DNA from: Paracoccaceae bacterium
GTDB lineage: Bacteria > Pseudomonadota > Alphaproteobacteria > Rhodobacterales > Rhodobacteraceae
Length of the DNA stretch: 32,026 nucleotides
Assembly: GCA_902631295.1 (NCBI GenBank)
Contig: CACOXV010000020.1
Span: 1 to 32,026, forward strand
Direction of reading: 5' to 3'
Part shown: positions 1-6,684 of the stretch, in pieces
Position numbering within the stretch: the stretch's first letter is position 1
Layout of the letters: every line of letters begins with the position of its first letter
Made by a program: the position numbers and the translations under genes
The notes under the pieces: generated by a model
Seen by the model: only the letters and a program-made list of their open reading frames with translations
Database searches by the model: none
Told to the model about the DNA's origin: nothing

Positions 1-85
1 TCCCATTCGCAACTTCCCAAATCGATTGTCCTTTTTCTGCATAGACAGTCTCGCCATCAAGTACGAATTCGATCTTTTCACTCAT
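1..85 (-). CDS. fdsA: NAD-dependent formate dehydrogenase alpha subunit, N-terminal fragment (runs off window)
   Basis: Only the first 28 codons lie in the window; the gene continues beyond base 1. The visible start, MSEKIEFVLDGETVYAEKG followed by SIWEVANG, matches the N-terminal [2Fe-2S] ferredoxin-like domain of molybdenum/tungsten formate dehydrogenase alpha subunits (pattern DG..v.a..G.tIWeVA). The start codon lies 3 bp beyond the stop of the beta-subunit gene, so the two are surely co-transcribed. The alpha subunit would oxidise formate to CO2 at a molybdopterin centre and pass electrons through Fe-S clusters to the beta subunit. With so little sequence, a HoxU/NuoG-type subunit cannot be fully excluded, but the IWEVA signature favours formate dehydrogenase. 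Confidence 0.75.
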   Translation of the reverse strand, partial: MSEKIEFVLDGETVYAEKGQSIWEVANG

Positions 86-88
86 TGC

Positions 89-1771
89 TCATACCTCATC
101 GGAGAAATGCCGTAATGTAAGCTTTATAGGGTTTGAAGCAGCTTGGCCTAACCCACAAATTGAAGCATCTCCCATTGCAGTACAAATGTCTGTTAGCAGC
201 TCTGCGTCCCACTTTGGCTGCTCAAGCAGTTTGACCGCTTTCTCACACCCTACTCTACATGGCGTGCACTGCCCACAGCTCTCATCTTCAAAAAACTTGA
301 GCATATTTAATGCGGCATCTCGCGGCTTGTCCACTTGAGATAAAATAACCACCGCGGCGGACCCAATGAATGTATCCAGTGACTGAAGGGTATCAAAGTC
401 CATTGGAACATCATTAATAGATGCAGGCAACAGACCCGACGACGGGCCACCAGGCTGATACGCTTTGAAGGTATGACCATCTAACATACCGCCGCACGCA
501 TCAATAATGTCCAAAATAGTGGAACCAGATGGCAAAAGATGCACACCGGGATTTTTTACTCTGCCGGAAACTGAATAGCTTCGCAAACCTATTCTTCCAT
601 TTTTTTTCGTTCCAGAAAATATCTCACCGCCCTCGCGGCATATTCGCGCTATCCAATGTAACGTTTCGACATTGTGCACAAGCGTGGGTCTACCAAATAT
701 TCCAACCTGCGCAACAAATGGAGGCCGATGCCGCGGAATACCACGTTTCCCCTCTATACTTTCGATCATTGCGCTCTCTTCGCCACAAATATAGGCGCCG
801 GCTCCGCGGCGAAGGTCAATGTAACCTTCTTTAACTATACCTGCATTCTCTAATTTTATGATTTCATCCTTTAAGATCTTAAGAACGGATGGATACTCAT
901 CCCGCATATAAATATATGCCTTTTCGGCTTCAACCGCCCAGGCTGCGATCAACATCCCTTCAAGAAATAAGTGAGGAGTACGTTCTAGATAATATCTATC
1001 CTTAAACGTCCCCGGCTCTCCCTCATCACCATTTACGGCGAGATATCTTGGGCCCTCGTTTGCTCTAACAAACTCCCATTTCTTTCCTGAAGGAAATCCC
1101 GCACCTCCAAGCCCACGAAGACCAGAACCTAAGATTTTAGTCTGCACTTCTTTCCAGTCACCTGATTTGCGAAGTAATTTCAAAGTCTCGTATCCACCAG
1201 AGGAGACATACTCTGAAAATCTTTCATAATCTGGGATAGTCGGGTGCACATGGTTGTTTTCAATTGCCTCTGTCACCTTTTCAACGGTAGCATTGTCGAT
1301 GTGAGCATGCCCTATCTCTAGTGCAGGAGCAGTATCGCAACGGCCCATACATGGAGCACGCAAAACCCGTACCTCAGATGGATCTAAGCCATCTTCTAAA
1401 TTTTTTTTCAGTGTGTCGGCACCAGCTATCATGCAAGATAAGCTATCACAAACACGAATTGTTAGTTTTGGAGGAGGTAATTGACCATCTCTTACAATAT
1501 CAAAATGAGCATAAAAAGATGCTACTTCATAAACTTCAGCCGATGACATTCTCATCTCCTCCGCCAAAGCGCGCATGTGCGCTGTACTTATACACCGAAA
1601 TTTATCTTGAATTAGATGCAAGTACTCAATCAGCATATCACGCTCAAGCCGTTTACCTACGAGAAGGTCTTTTACCTGAGCCCAAGCGACGTCGTCTAAA
1701 GGCCTACCTTTTGTATGAGCCCGGCCTTTGCCCTTAGCGGACTTCCATATCCCTGAATCAATTTTTCCCAT
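89..1771 (-). CDS. fdsB: Formate dehydrogenase beta subunit (NuoE-NuoF fusion, NADH/FMN-binding diaphorase)
   Basis: The 560-residue product fuses a thioredoxin-like NuoE domain with a NuoF domain. The NuoE part carries four [2Fe-2S] cysteines near residues 108, 113, 141 and 145. The NuoF part has the FMN/NADH glycine-rich stretch GSGLRGLGGAGFPSG (about 215-229), the GDEGEPGTFKDR motif, and a C-terminal [4Fe-4S] motif CGQCTPC (about 499-505) with a later cysteine in SICGLGQ. The subunit passes electrons from formate oxidation to NAD+ in the cytoplasm. I chose the ATG at 1771 (MGKIDSG) because family homology starts there. An in-frame ATG at 1840 would add 23 hydrophobic residues unlike the family. 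The LysR gene ends upstream and fdsA follows after 3 bp. A HoxF hydrogenase diaphorase is the main alternative, disfavoured by the downstream gene's start. Confidence 0.88.
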   Translation of the reverse strand: MGKIDSGIWKSAKGKGRAHTKGRPLDDVAWAQVKDLLVGKRLERDMLIEYLHLIQDKFRCISTAHMRALAEEMRMSSAEVYEVASFYAHFDIVRDGQLPPPKLTIRVCDSLSCMIAGADTLKKNLEDGLDPSEVRVLRAPCMGRCDTAPALEIGHAHIDNATVEKVTEAIENNHVHPTIPDYERFSEYVSSGGYETLKLLRKSGDWKEVQTKILGSGLRGLGGAGFPSGKKWEFVRANEGPRYLAVNGDEGEPGTFKDRYYLERTPHLFLEGMLIAAWAVEAEKAYIYMRDEYPSVLKILKDEIIKLENAGIVKEGYIDLRRGAGAYICGEESAMIESIEGKRGIPRHRPPFVAQVGIFGRPTLVHNVETLHWIARICREGGEIFSGTKKNGRIGLRSYSVSGRVKNPGVHLLPSGSTILDIIDACGGMLDGHTFKAYQPGGPSSGLLPASINDVPMDFDTLQSLDTFIGSAAVVILSQVDKPRDAALNMLKFFEDESCGQCTPCRVGCEKAVKLLEQPKWDAELLTDICTAMGDASICGLGQAASNPIKLTLRHFSDEV

Positions 1772-1858
1772 ATTTGGCCTACATATGTATACAAAACAAA
1801 AGTACAGATAATTTCGATAAATTCCAATACAAATAATCAAAGGTGCGATTTGAAATGA

Positions 1859-2737
1859 TTATAGCGCGGACTTAACAGCTTTTCGAAGAGCTTCAATCAT
1901 CGGTAGAACTGGGGATTGATCTTTAATGGAAAGACCAACTGAGTGGGTTAAAACGGGTCGGATCAAATCTAATTGTTTGGTGGACTTTAAATCCAAAAAT
2001 GTCTGCGCAACGCTTACAGGTGCAATTGTCGCAGCGTTGCCCGCGGCAACTTGAGCCAAAACAGCGGTAAAATCACTGGCTTCTGTGACGATACTAGGTA
2101 AGATTCCTAAATCTAAAAAGTGCCGATCTATTAGTTGGCGGTTTTTCATATTTTGAGTCAACAGACATAGTGGAATTTGCGCAACTTCTGCCCAAGTAAT
2201 TTGCTTCTCTTTAGAAATCGTAAGTGACTTAGGCGCAATGAAAACATATCTTTCTTCATAAAGTTTTACTGTTGTCTCTGGGTCACCATTATTGAAGTAA
2301 AGTATTCCGGCATCTAGTGAAAAATCATTTAGCTTAAGTACGATTTGGTGAGTGGACTCAGAATAAATCTCTATAGATAGATTAGGATGCTTTTCTCGAA
2401 GTTTTGCTGAAACACGTGCAGCAAACGGCATTGCCGTGGGTATTACTCCAAGCGACAATGTTCCATTTAGATCGTTTTTAAGGGAAGCGATCTCTTGCCT
2501 CATACCTTCCTCATCAGCCAAAAGCTTTCGCGCCCACTTCAGAACTACGTCACCCTCTTTAGTAAAACCCTGAAAGCTATTACCGCGACGAACTAAAGGG
2601 AGTTTGAAACGCTCCTCTAATTTTCTAATTCGGGTTGAAAAAGCAGGCTGCGAAATATTACAGTCCATTGCGGACCTTGAGAAATTTCTTGTCCTAGACA
2701 ACGACACCAACATTTGTAAATCTCGAAGTTCAGACAT
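1859..2737 (-). CDS. LysR-family transcriptional regulator, probable regulator of the formate dehydrogenase operon
   Basis: The 292-residue protein has the LysR layout. An N-terminal winged HTH (about residues 5-63, with SRSAMDCNISQPAFSTRIRK as the recognition region) is followed by a substrate-binding periplasmic-fold domain (about 90-290). The ATG at 2737 is preceded by AGGA at a good distance. It lies directly upstream of the formate dehydrogenase genes on the same strand. LysR genes commonly accompany fds operons, so control of that operon is inferred. The inducer is unknown. The 5' region contains two 12-bp perfect palindromes that could be operators. Confidence 0.85.
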   Translation of the reverse strand: MSELRDLQMLVSLSRTRNFSRSAMDCNISQPAFSTRIRKLEERFKLPLVRRGNSFQGFTKEGDVVLKWARKLLADEEGMRQEIASLKNDLNGTLSLGVIPTAMPFAARVSAKLREKHPNLSIEIYSESTHQIVLKLNDFSLDAGILYFNNGDPETTVKLYEERYVFIAPKSLTISKEKQITWAEVAQIPLCLLTQNMKNRQLIDRHFLDLGILPSIVTEASDFTAVLAQVAAGNAATIAPVSVAQTFLDLKSTKQLDLIRPVLTHSVGLSIKDQSPVLPMIEALRKAVKSAL

Positions 2738-2994
2738 AATTTTCCTATATCACTTTTATAAAATTTAAATACCCAAAGCTGCCTAGAAACGCTGTGATAA
2801 CAGGGAGGTAGTCACTTCGCTTATCAATCGGTTGCGTGGTCAAAACTAGTTTTATGTATCTGAAGCGTCAATAGAGTCTTTCAATTGAAAAAGTGAATTA
2901 AAAGCCAAGATAAATAATTACAATTACCTCAAAAATTATAGTCCATTTTCTGATGAAATCATAATACACCATGTATACTACAAAAATATTAATA
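2738..2994. promoter_or_regulatory. Intergenic region upstream of the lysR-fds genes with two 12-bp palindromes
   Basis: I see no credible coding sequence in this AT-rich stretch between the puf terminator and the LysR gene. It should contain the promoter for leftward lysR-fds transcription. AAAACTAGTTTT at 2842-2853 and TTTCAATTGAAA at 2879-2890 are both perfect 12-bp palindromes, about 37 bp centre to centre. A TTGACG hexamer on the minus strand (2866-2871) lies between them, but I could not pair it with a convincing -10. Autoregulation by the LysR protein is inference. Confidence 0.4.
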
Positions 2995-3025
2995 AAAAAC
3001 TGCAGCTGAAACAGCTGCAGTTTTT
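2995..3025 (-). terminator. Strong hairpin terminator closing the puhC-pufLM-pufX-like operon
   Basis: A perfect 14-bp stem (2995-3008 pairing with 3012-3025, core CTGCAGCTG/CAGCTGCAG) closes a 3-nt loop. On the minus strand it ends in a T run extending past 2994. It lies 40 bp after the stop of the pufX-like gene and fits rho-independent termination of the reaction-centre transcript. The stem is A/T-flanked on both sides, so it could also act in the other direction. Confidence 0.88.
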
Positions 3026-3064
3026 ACTTTTTTGATAGACCAAGAGTTAAAGGCCGTAATATCT

Positions 3065-3280
3065 TTAATCTTTACTCGATACAAATGAGTCCGGGGTCGG
3101 GTCATCTGCAAGTTTTGACTCGGCAGGCAGAAATTCACCGAGCCACATGAGCGCAACTATAAATACTACTGGTACTCCAACTAGAGCCCCGGCGACTAAT
3201 GACCCTGAAAACATCTGTCCAAAAATTTGAGCAATTGACATTTCCCTGTCCCAAGACCCTTTCGTATTTCTACTATCCAT
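3065..3280 (-). CDS. Small single-TM protein following pufM, PufX-like
   Basis: This 71-residue protein has a charged N-terminus, one membrane segment (about residues 22-45, starting QIFGQMFSGSLVAGALVG) and a polar, acidic C-terminus. It sits directly after pufM, exactly where pufX lies in Rhodobacter-type puf operons. It shares PufX traits: an NT-containing polar N-terminus, Gly/Ala-rich small-residue packing in the first half of the helix, and an LP-E motif just after the helix (EFLPAESK versus MLPIQEN in PufX), then a Pro/Asp tail. PufX opens the LH1 ring for quinone exchange and helps dimerise the core complex. The ATG at 3280 is preceded at 6 nt by GAGGTG, which overlaps the pufM stop. 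A GTG at 3289 is the alternative. Overall identity to PufX is low, so this could be a novel core-complex subunit. Confidence 0.6.
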   Translation of the reverse strand: MDSRNTKGSWDREMSIAQIFGQMFSGSLVAGALVGVPVVFIVALMWLGEFLPAESKLADDPTPDSFVSSKD

Positions 3281-3290
3281 TTTGATCACC

Positions 3291-4214
3291 TCAATTCATT
3301 GGAGCATAGCCATGCAGCTGCGCCCAATAGTACCAATTATCTACTACAGTACCGGTAAGAAGTATTCCGATTCCTCCGGTAATTGTGGTTAGAACTGCAA
3401 ACCACCAAGCCCACCGATGTATACCCTCCATGGAAGCATTGAAGCCCATGGTCCACCGCCAGAACAAAGCAGCACGCTCGGATGCTGTACCACGATCAGC
3501 AATTTGCTCTAATTCTCTATCACCACCAAACCTTGAGACGGCTAAAATAGTCGCTCCGTGCATGGCAAACAATAATGCGGAGCCATAAAGGAACACAATG
3601 CTCAAGGCATGAAATGGATTGTAAAAAAGATTACCGTAGACTACGGAAAAATTCATTGTCCAATCAAGGTGACTAAAAATCCCGTATGGAACAGCCTCCG
3701 ACCAACTGCCCATTAGGACTGGTCGAATTAAACCAAGAACTAGAAAAAGCCATATTGCAGCGCCAAAAGCATAAAATACATGCTTACCCATTTTAAGCTG
3801 CCTTGCTAGTTCGTAAGATCTCAACCACCATGAAAGCACTGAAACAAGTAAAAAGAAACTAGCGATTAACCATAAACCACCTTCCTTCATAGGAGGCATA
3901 CTCAAACCGTATTCTTCAGCAGGTGGCTCCAAGGAGAAGTAAAATAGATCGCGTAGGAATATCGCTGGATTATAATCAGCCTGTGCCCAATAACTTGCGC
4001 CTACTATTACAAACCAAATCAAACCTGTAGCGAGACCAACCACCCCGAATGAACCAAGATAGATCGGACCAAGTTGAGCATTACCAAACCAACCTAACAA
4101 TTTCGAAAATCGAGCTGAATTTGTTCTATCATTAAGAGGCACACCCTCCTCTACCCCCATTTCTGGAGGTCCTTGAACCTGCACCTGCGTAAAAATATTC
4201 TGATACTCAACCAT
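3291..4214 (-). CDS. pufM: Photosynthetic reaction centre M subunit
   Basis: The 307-residue protein has five membrane helices and is clearly PufM throughout. It retains the special-pair ligand His202 (NPFH), the accessory bacteriochlorophyll ligand His182 (HLDW), the iron ligands His219, Glu234 and His266, plus Tyr210 and Trp252. With PufL it binds bacteriochlorophyll, bacteriopheophytin, quinones and non-haem iron for type II light-driven charge separation in the inner membrane. I chose the ATG at 4214 (MVEYQNIF) because it matches family starts and has GGGAGG 5 nt upstream. It overlaps the pufL stop by 8 bp, indicating translational coupling. Two positions look unusual against the Rhodobacter sphaeroides sequence I recall: Tyr193 where that species has His, and Ala203 where it has Gly. 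Confidence 0.97.
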   Translation of the reverse strand: MVEYQNIFTQVQVQGPPEMGVEEGVPLNDRTNSARFSKLLGWFGNAQLGPIYLGSFGVVGLATGLIWFVIVGASYWAQADYNPAIFLRDLFYFSLEPPAEEYGLSMPPMKEGGLWLIASFFLLVSVLSWWLRSYELARQLKMGKHVFYAFGAAIWLFLVLGLIRPVLMGSWSEAVPYGIFSHLDWTMNFSVVYGNLFYNPFHALSIVFLYGSALLFAMHGATILAVSRFGGDRELEQIADRGTASERAALFWRWTMGFNASMEGIHRWAWWFAVLTTITGGIGILLTGTVVDNWYYWAQLHGYAPMN

Positions 4215-5055
4215 TGACGCCTCCCTCAATATCTACCCACATAGGCAGATCTACATACCAAAACCACCATTCAGACCAAGCATCGAACCAAACCGTACCA
4301 GAGATGACGATACATATTGCGGACCAGATTACTGCGTTGAGCGCGAGCAATAGTCCAAGACGATGGATGCCTAGTGGCCCAATGGAGTAGCCTATAAAAT
4401 CACGAAAAAACGTATCTTCATGATCCGGTGAGCGCATTTCGTTACCCTTTTCTGGATTGGCTGCTGAAAGAATAAGCGAGCCGTGCAACGCCAATGCTAG
4501 TGTCGTTGTGAAAAATAAACTTACGGCGATCATATGAGCAGGATTATAGTGAAAATTGCCATATGCATAACCAACATTATTGACCCAATCAAGATGTGAC
4601 CAAATTCCATATGGAAAGCCATGGCCCCACGCACCCATTAAGACAGGGCGAATTACAACAAGCGTTGTGTAAGCCAAAATTGCAACTGCAAAAGCGACTG
4701 GGACATGTAAGCCCATACCAAGCTTTCTCGAGATTTCAACTTCACGTAAAGCCCATGAAATGAATGCACCGTGAGCACAGATTGTAATTAATTGCCAAAG
4801 CCCACCTTCTTTCAAGGGTGCAAAGCCCAGGCCAACTTCAAGTTCCGGGGGTTCAATTGAAATAAGCCATGGGTTCCAAGTATCACCAATAGCAGCGCCA
4901 TAAAAAATTAGAATAGTTCCAAGTAAAGCGAAAAAGGCAACCGAGAGCCCCCAGAAGCCCACATAAAACGGGCCAACCCAAAAGTCACAAAGATCGCCTC
5001 CTACTAAGGTACCTCCGCGAACTCGATATTTTTTTTCAAAAGATAAAAGAGCCAT
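4207..5055 (-). CDS. pufL: Photosynthetic reaction centre L subunit
   Basis: The 282-residue protein is the usual PufL length. Counting the initiator Met, it keeps His154 (HLDW, accessory BChl), His169 and His174 (special-pair hydrogen bond and ligand), His191 and His231 (iron), Glu105 (bacteriopheophytin contact) and the QB-site pair Glu213-Asp214 ([10 protein letters not shown]). All known cofactor positions are intact, so the protein should be functional. The ATG at 5055 has AAGGATAA upstream. A dedicated promoter with two PpsR-type boxes lies 110-175 bp upstream. Unlike classical puf operons, no pufB, pufA or pufQ precedes it; puhC does. Confidence 0.97.
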   Translation of the reverse strand: MALLSFEKKYRVRGGTLVGGDLCDFWVGPFYVGFWGLSVAFFALLGTILIFYGAAIGDTWNPWLISIEPPELEVGLGFAPLKEGGLWQLITICAHGAFISWALREVEISRKLGMGLHVPVAFAVAILAYTTLVVIRPVLMGAWGHGFPYGIWSHLDWVNNVGYAYGNFHYNPAHMIAVSLFFTTTLALALHGSLILSAANPEKGNEMRSPDHEDTFFRDFIGYSIGPLGIHRLGLLLALNAVIWSAICIVISGTVWFDAWSEWWFWYVDLPMWVDIEGGVNG

Positions 5056-5167
5056 AAATTATCCTTCTCTTCCGTAGGTATACCTGTCTTACCAACATCC
5101 TCGTTTGAGCTTCCATTGAATTTTCAAATGAAAGCGCGTGAATCACAGGTAGATTCCTTCTGCTCTG

Positions 5168-5228
5168 AGGATAAAAAAAGAAATAAATATGTCAATTAAA
5201 ATTTACAGTGTGTAAGGTTATATTTACA
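5168..5228 (-). promoter_or_regulatory. pufL promoter with two tandem PpsR/CrtJ-type operators
   Basis: Two perfect TGT-N12-ACA palindromes lie at 5190-5207 and 5211-5228, 21 bp centre to centre, or about two helical turns. The box nearer pufL ends on the minus strand in TTGACA (5190-5195), a consensus -35 element. A TATCCT hexamer (5168-5173) follows after a 16-bp spacer as a possible -10. The TGT-N12-ACA consensus and paired-site arrangement are known for the redox/light repressor PpsR (CrtJ), and a box over the -35 fits repression. A perfect AGGTATACCT palindrome (5076-5085) sits in the leader before pufL. That PpsR acts here is inference, since no ppsR gene is in the window. Confidence 0.78.
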
Positions 5229-5669
5229 CTAACGTTCCAAGATGTCACGAAATACTAAAATATTATCTTCTCCAAAGCCCATCAAATCTAATTCTTTTTC
5301 AGACGATGGGTCAAAAATACTCAAACGGCCATTCTCTTTTTGTTGTAATATTAGAGGGCCAGATTTATCTAAGTTCTTTTTAAGCCGGTCTCTGTTTATA
5401 ACAGTCAACACAGTGGAAACAAATGATTGCTCGCCTTGTGGATGCTCTACTAAGATAGCACCATTTTCATTTAAAATTTTAGTCGCCAAATCATCACTTT
5501 GTTCAATATAAATAAGTTTACTGCTAATAATACTGCTATTGGGCGACACGTTTACTGGCTCAAAATTGAAAATTTGAAATCCAAGTACAAATAAAATCGA
5601 TGCAACCATCGCACCAGGAACCAGCCACTGGGGCTTAAGAGACCTAATAATATTGCGAACATGAAACAA
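5229..5669 (-). CDS. puhC: Photosynthetic complex assembly protein PuhC
   Basis: The 146-residue protein has a short basic N-terminus, one membrane helix (about residues 16-34) and a periplasmic domain ending in the PuhC pattern: R.R.KK..GP..L..-ENGRLSIFDPSS-KELDLMGFG-DN. PuhC assists assembly of the reaction centre and LH1 core complex. In most purple bacteria it lies with puhA and puhB; here it stands alone upstream of pufL. No ATG is available in this frame. The first usable start is TTG at 5669 with GGGATAG upstream, and a stop lies 9 codons further up. The stop at 5229 directly abuts the second PpsR-type box, so pufL can be driven both from its own promoter and by readthrough from puhC. 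Confidence 0.85.
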   Translation of the reverse strand: MFHVRNIIRSLKPQWLVPGAMVASILFVLGFQIFNFEPVNVSPNSSIISSKLIYIEQSDDLATKILNENGAILVEHPQGEQSFVSTVLTVINRDRLKKNLDKSGPLILQQKENGRLSIFDPSSEKELDLMGFGEDNILVFRDILER

Positions 5670-6058
5670 GAAACTATCCCGTTGAATTAAGTAAAGTCAT
5701 CAATTTTACCAACACAAATATCTATAACATGACTGGCTGATGTATCTAATAAGGATACAGTGGAGTACGTTCTTAAAAGATGGCTGGCAATGTCTTATAG
5801 CTATGTTACTCTTGGCATTAAAGAGCCACACCAAGATGTCGCTTGTGACTAATTTTGTCAATTGCAATTTAGATTGCGAAAATATATCCAACCTAGACTA
5901 TTGAAATCCACTAAAAGGGCGCTTTATTGTAAATTGACTCTAGGTTAGCAAAATAGCAAAAATCTATCGACGCCAGCGCCTTTAGTAAACTTATTGAGTA
6001 TATTATGGCCTGAATTTGTATAATCTTGGTGGGTCACAACTTTGTAATGGAGAAATAA
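5670..6058. promoter_or_regulatory. Divergent intergenic region between puhC and the pseudoazurin gene
   Basis: This 389-bp stretch holds no credible gene. It contains a perfect 6-bp inverted repeat TGTATC-N7-GATACA at 5741-5759. At 5856-5873, TGTCAATTGCAATTTAGA resembles the perfect PpsR-type box at 5190-5207 at 15 of 18 positions but has AGA instead of ACA; on the minus strand it includes TTGACA, so it could be a weaker operator/-35 for puhC. Toward pseudoazurin there is a TATAAT at 6019-6024 with TTGAGT at 5994-5999 (a long 19-bp spacer). The ribosome binding site GGAG is at 6049-6052. Confidence 0.45.
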
Positions 6059-6553
6059 ATGTTCAACAAAATGTCAAAAAGAGAATTTATCGCAGCATCT
6101 GCGGCATTAACTGGCTCATTACTTATGTCAAAAACAGCAATGGGATCTACCAAATATGAAATTCTAATGCTTAATAAAGATCCCGACAACTCTAAAAACA
6201 AGATGATTTTTTCACCACGTTTATTGAAAGTGCAGGTAGGTGATGAAGTAAGCTTTTTACCAACTGACAAAGGTCATAATAGCGAAATAATTAAGGGAAT
6301 GTTACCTGACGGTGCTGAAAAGTGGAAGGGTAAGATCAACAAGCAAGTTGATGTCGTTTTTGATACTCCAGGTTTTTACGGTTATCAATGCAAACCCCAC
6401 GCAAATATGGGCATGATTGGTCTTATTGTCGTCGAAGGTGATGGGATGCTCGATAATCTTGATGAAGCCAGATCTGTAAAACATAGAGGGAAAGCCAAAA
6501 AGGCTTGGAAAGCTTTGTGGGAAGAAGCAGACGCCGCGGGTTTTACAGCTTGA
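6059..6553 (+). CDS. Pseudoazurin (type 1 copper electron carrier)
   Basis: The 164-residue precursor has an N-terminal export signal (about residues 1-29; MSKREFIAASAALTG resembles a Tat signal but with KR instead of RR). A cupredoxin domain follows. The type 1 copper ligands fit His73 (KGHNSE), Cys111 and His114 (YQCKPH) and Met119 (MGMIGLI), the CxxHxxxxM spacing of pseudoazurins. A helical C-terminal segment, also typical, ends the protein. The mature protein would be a soluble periplasmic one-electron carrier, for example to nitrite reductase, oxidase or possibly the photosynthetic reaction centre. The ATG at 6059 has GGAG at 6 nt. The gene is divergent from puhC-pufLM. A hairpin terminator follows at 6634-6659. 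A role as electron donor to the adjacent reaction centre is speculation. Confidence 0.92.
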   Translation: MFNKMSKREFIAASAALTGSLLMSKTAMGSTKYEILMLNKDPDNSKNKMIFSPRLLKVQVGDEVSFLPTDKGHNSEIIKGMLPDGAEKWKGKINKQVDVVFDTPGFYGYQCKPHANMGMIGLIVVEGDGMLDNLDEARSVKHRGKAKKAWKALWEEADAAGFTA

Positions 6554-6633
6554 TACTCCCGTAAAATGCAGGTCGGCACTAAAGTTTACTGTTCTACAGA
6601 GATAATAAGATAGGTCTTTTGATCTTAAACATC

Positions 6634-6659
6634 TAAGAGCGAATATTAATTCGCTCTTA
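6634..6659 (+). terminator. Hairpin terminator downstream of pseudoazurin
   Basis: An 11-bp perfect stem, TAAGAGCGAAT pairing with ATTCGCTCTTA, encloses a very short loop about 80 bp after the pseudoazurin stop. The following T tract is poor, so termination may be partial or the element may instead protect the mRNA 3' end. Confidence 0.55.
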
Positions 6660-6684
6660 TAAACTAATTACAACTTTTTGGAAG

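Noticed and set aside
89-1771. Complex I NuoE/NuoF or a hydrogenase HoxF instead of formate dehydrogenase
   Set aside because: Complex I keeps NuoE and NuoF separate. The downstream gene begins like FdsA (IWEVA) and the LysR neighbour suits fds. HoxF is not excluded absolutely, because only 28 codons of the next gene are visible.
2738-3064. Hidden LH1 antenna or pufC genes downstream of the pufX-like gene
   Set aside because: The terminator stands directly after the pufX-like gene, and the rest has no open frame of the right length or motif.
5056-5228. Hidden LH1 antenna genes pufB/pufA between puhC and pufL
   Set aside because: The 173-bp gap is too short for the pair (about 300 bp), and no frame shows antenna motifs. 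It is occupied by the promoter and operators.
5741-5759. TGTATC..GATACA as a PpsR box
   Set aside because: The spacing is TGT-N13-ACA, one base too long for the established N12 consensus. I keep it only as an unexplained dyad.
5706-5891. A 61-codon minus-strand open frame upstream of puhC
   Set aside because: The predicted peptide resembles no photosynthesis protein (PuhB included), has odd composition (many Cys, Ser and Ile) and lies over candidate regulatory elements. I treat it as chance.
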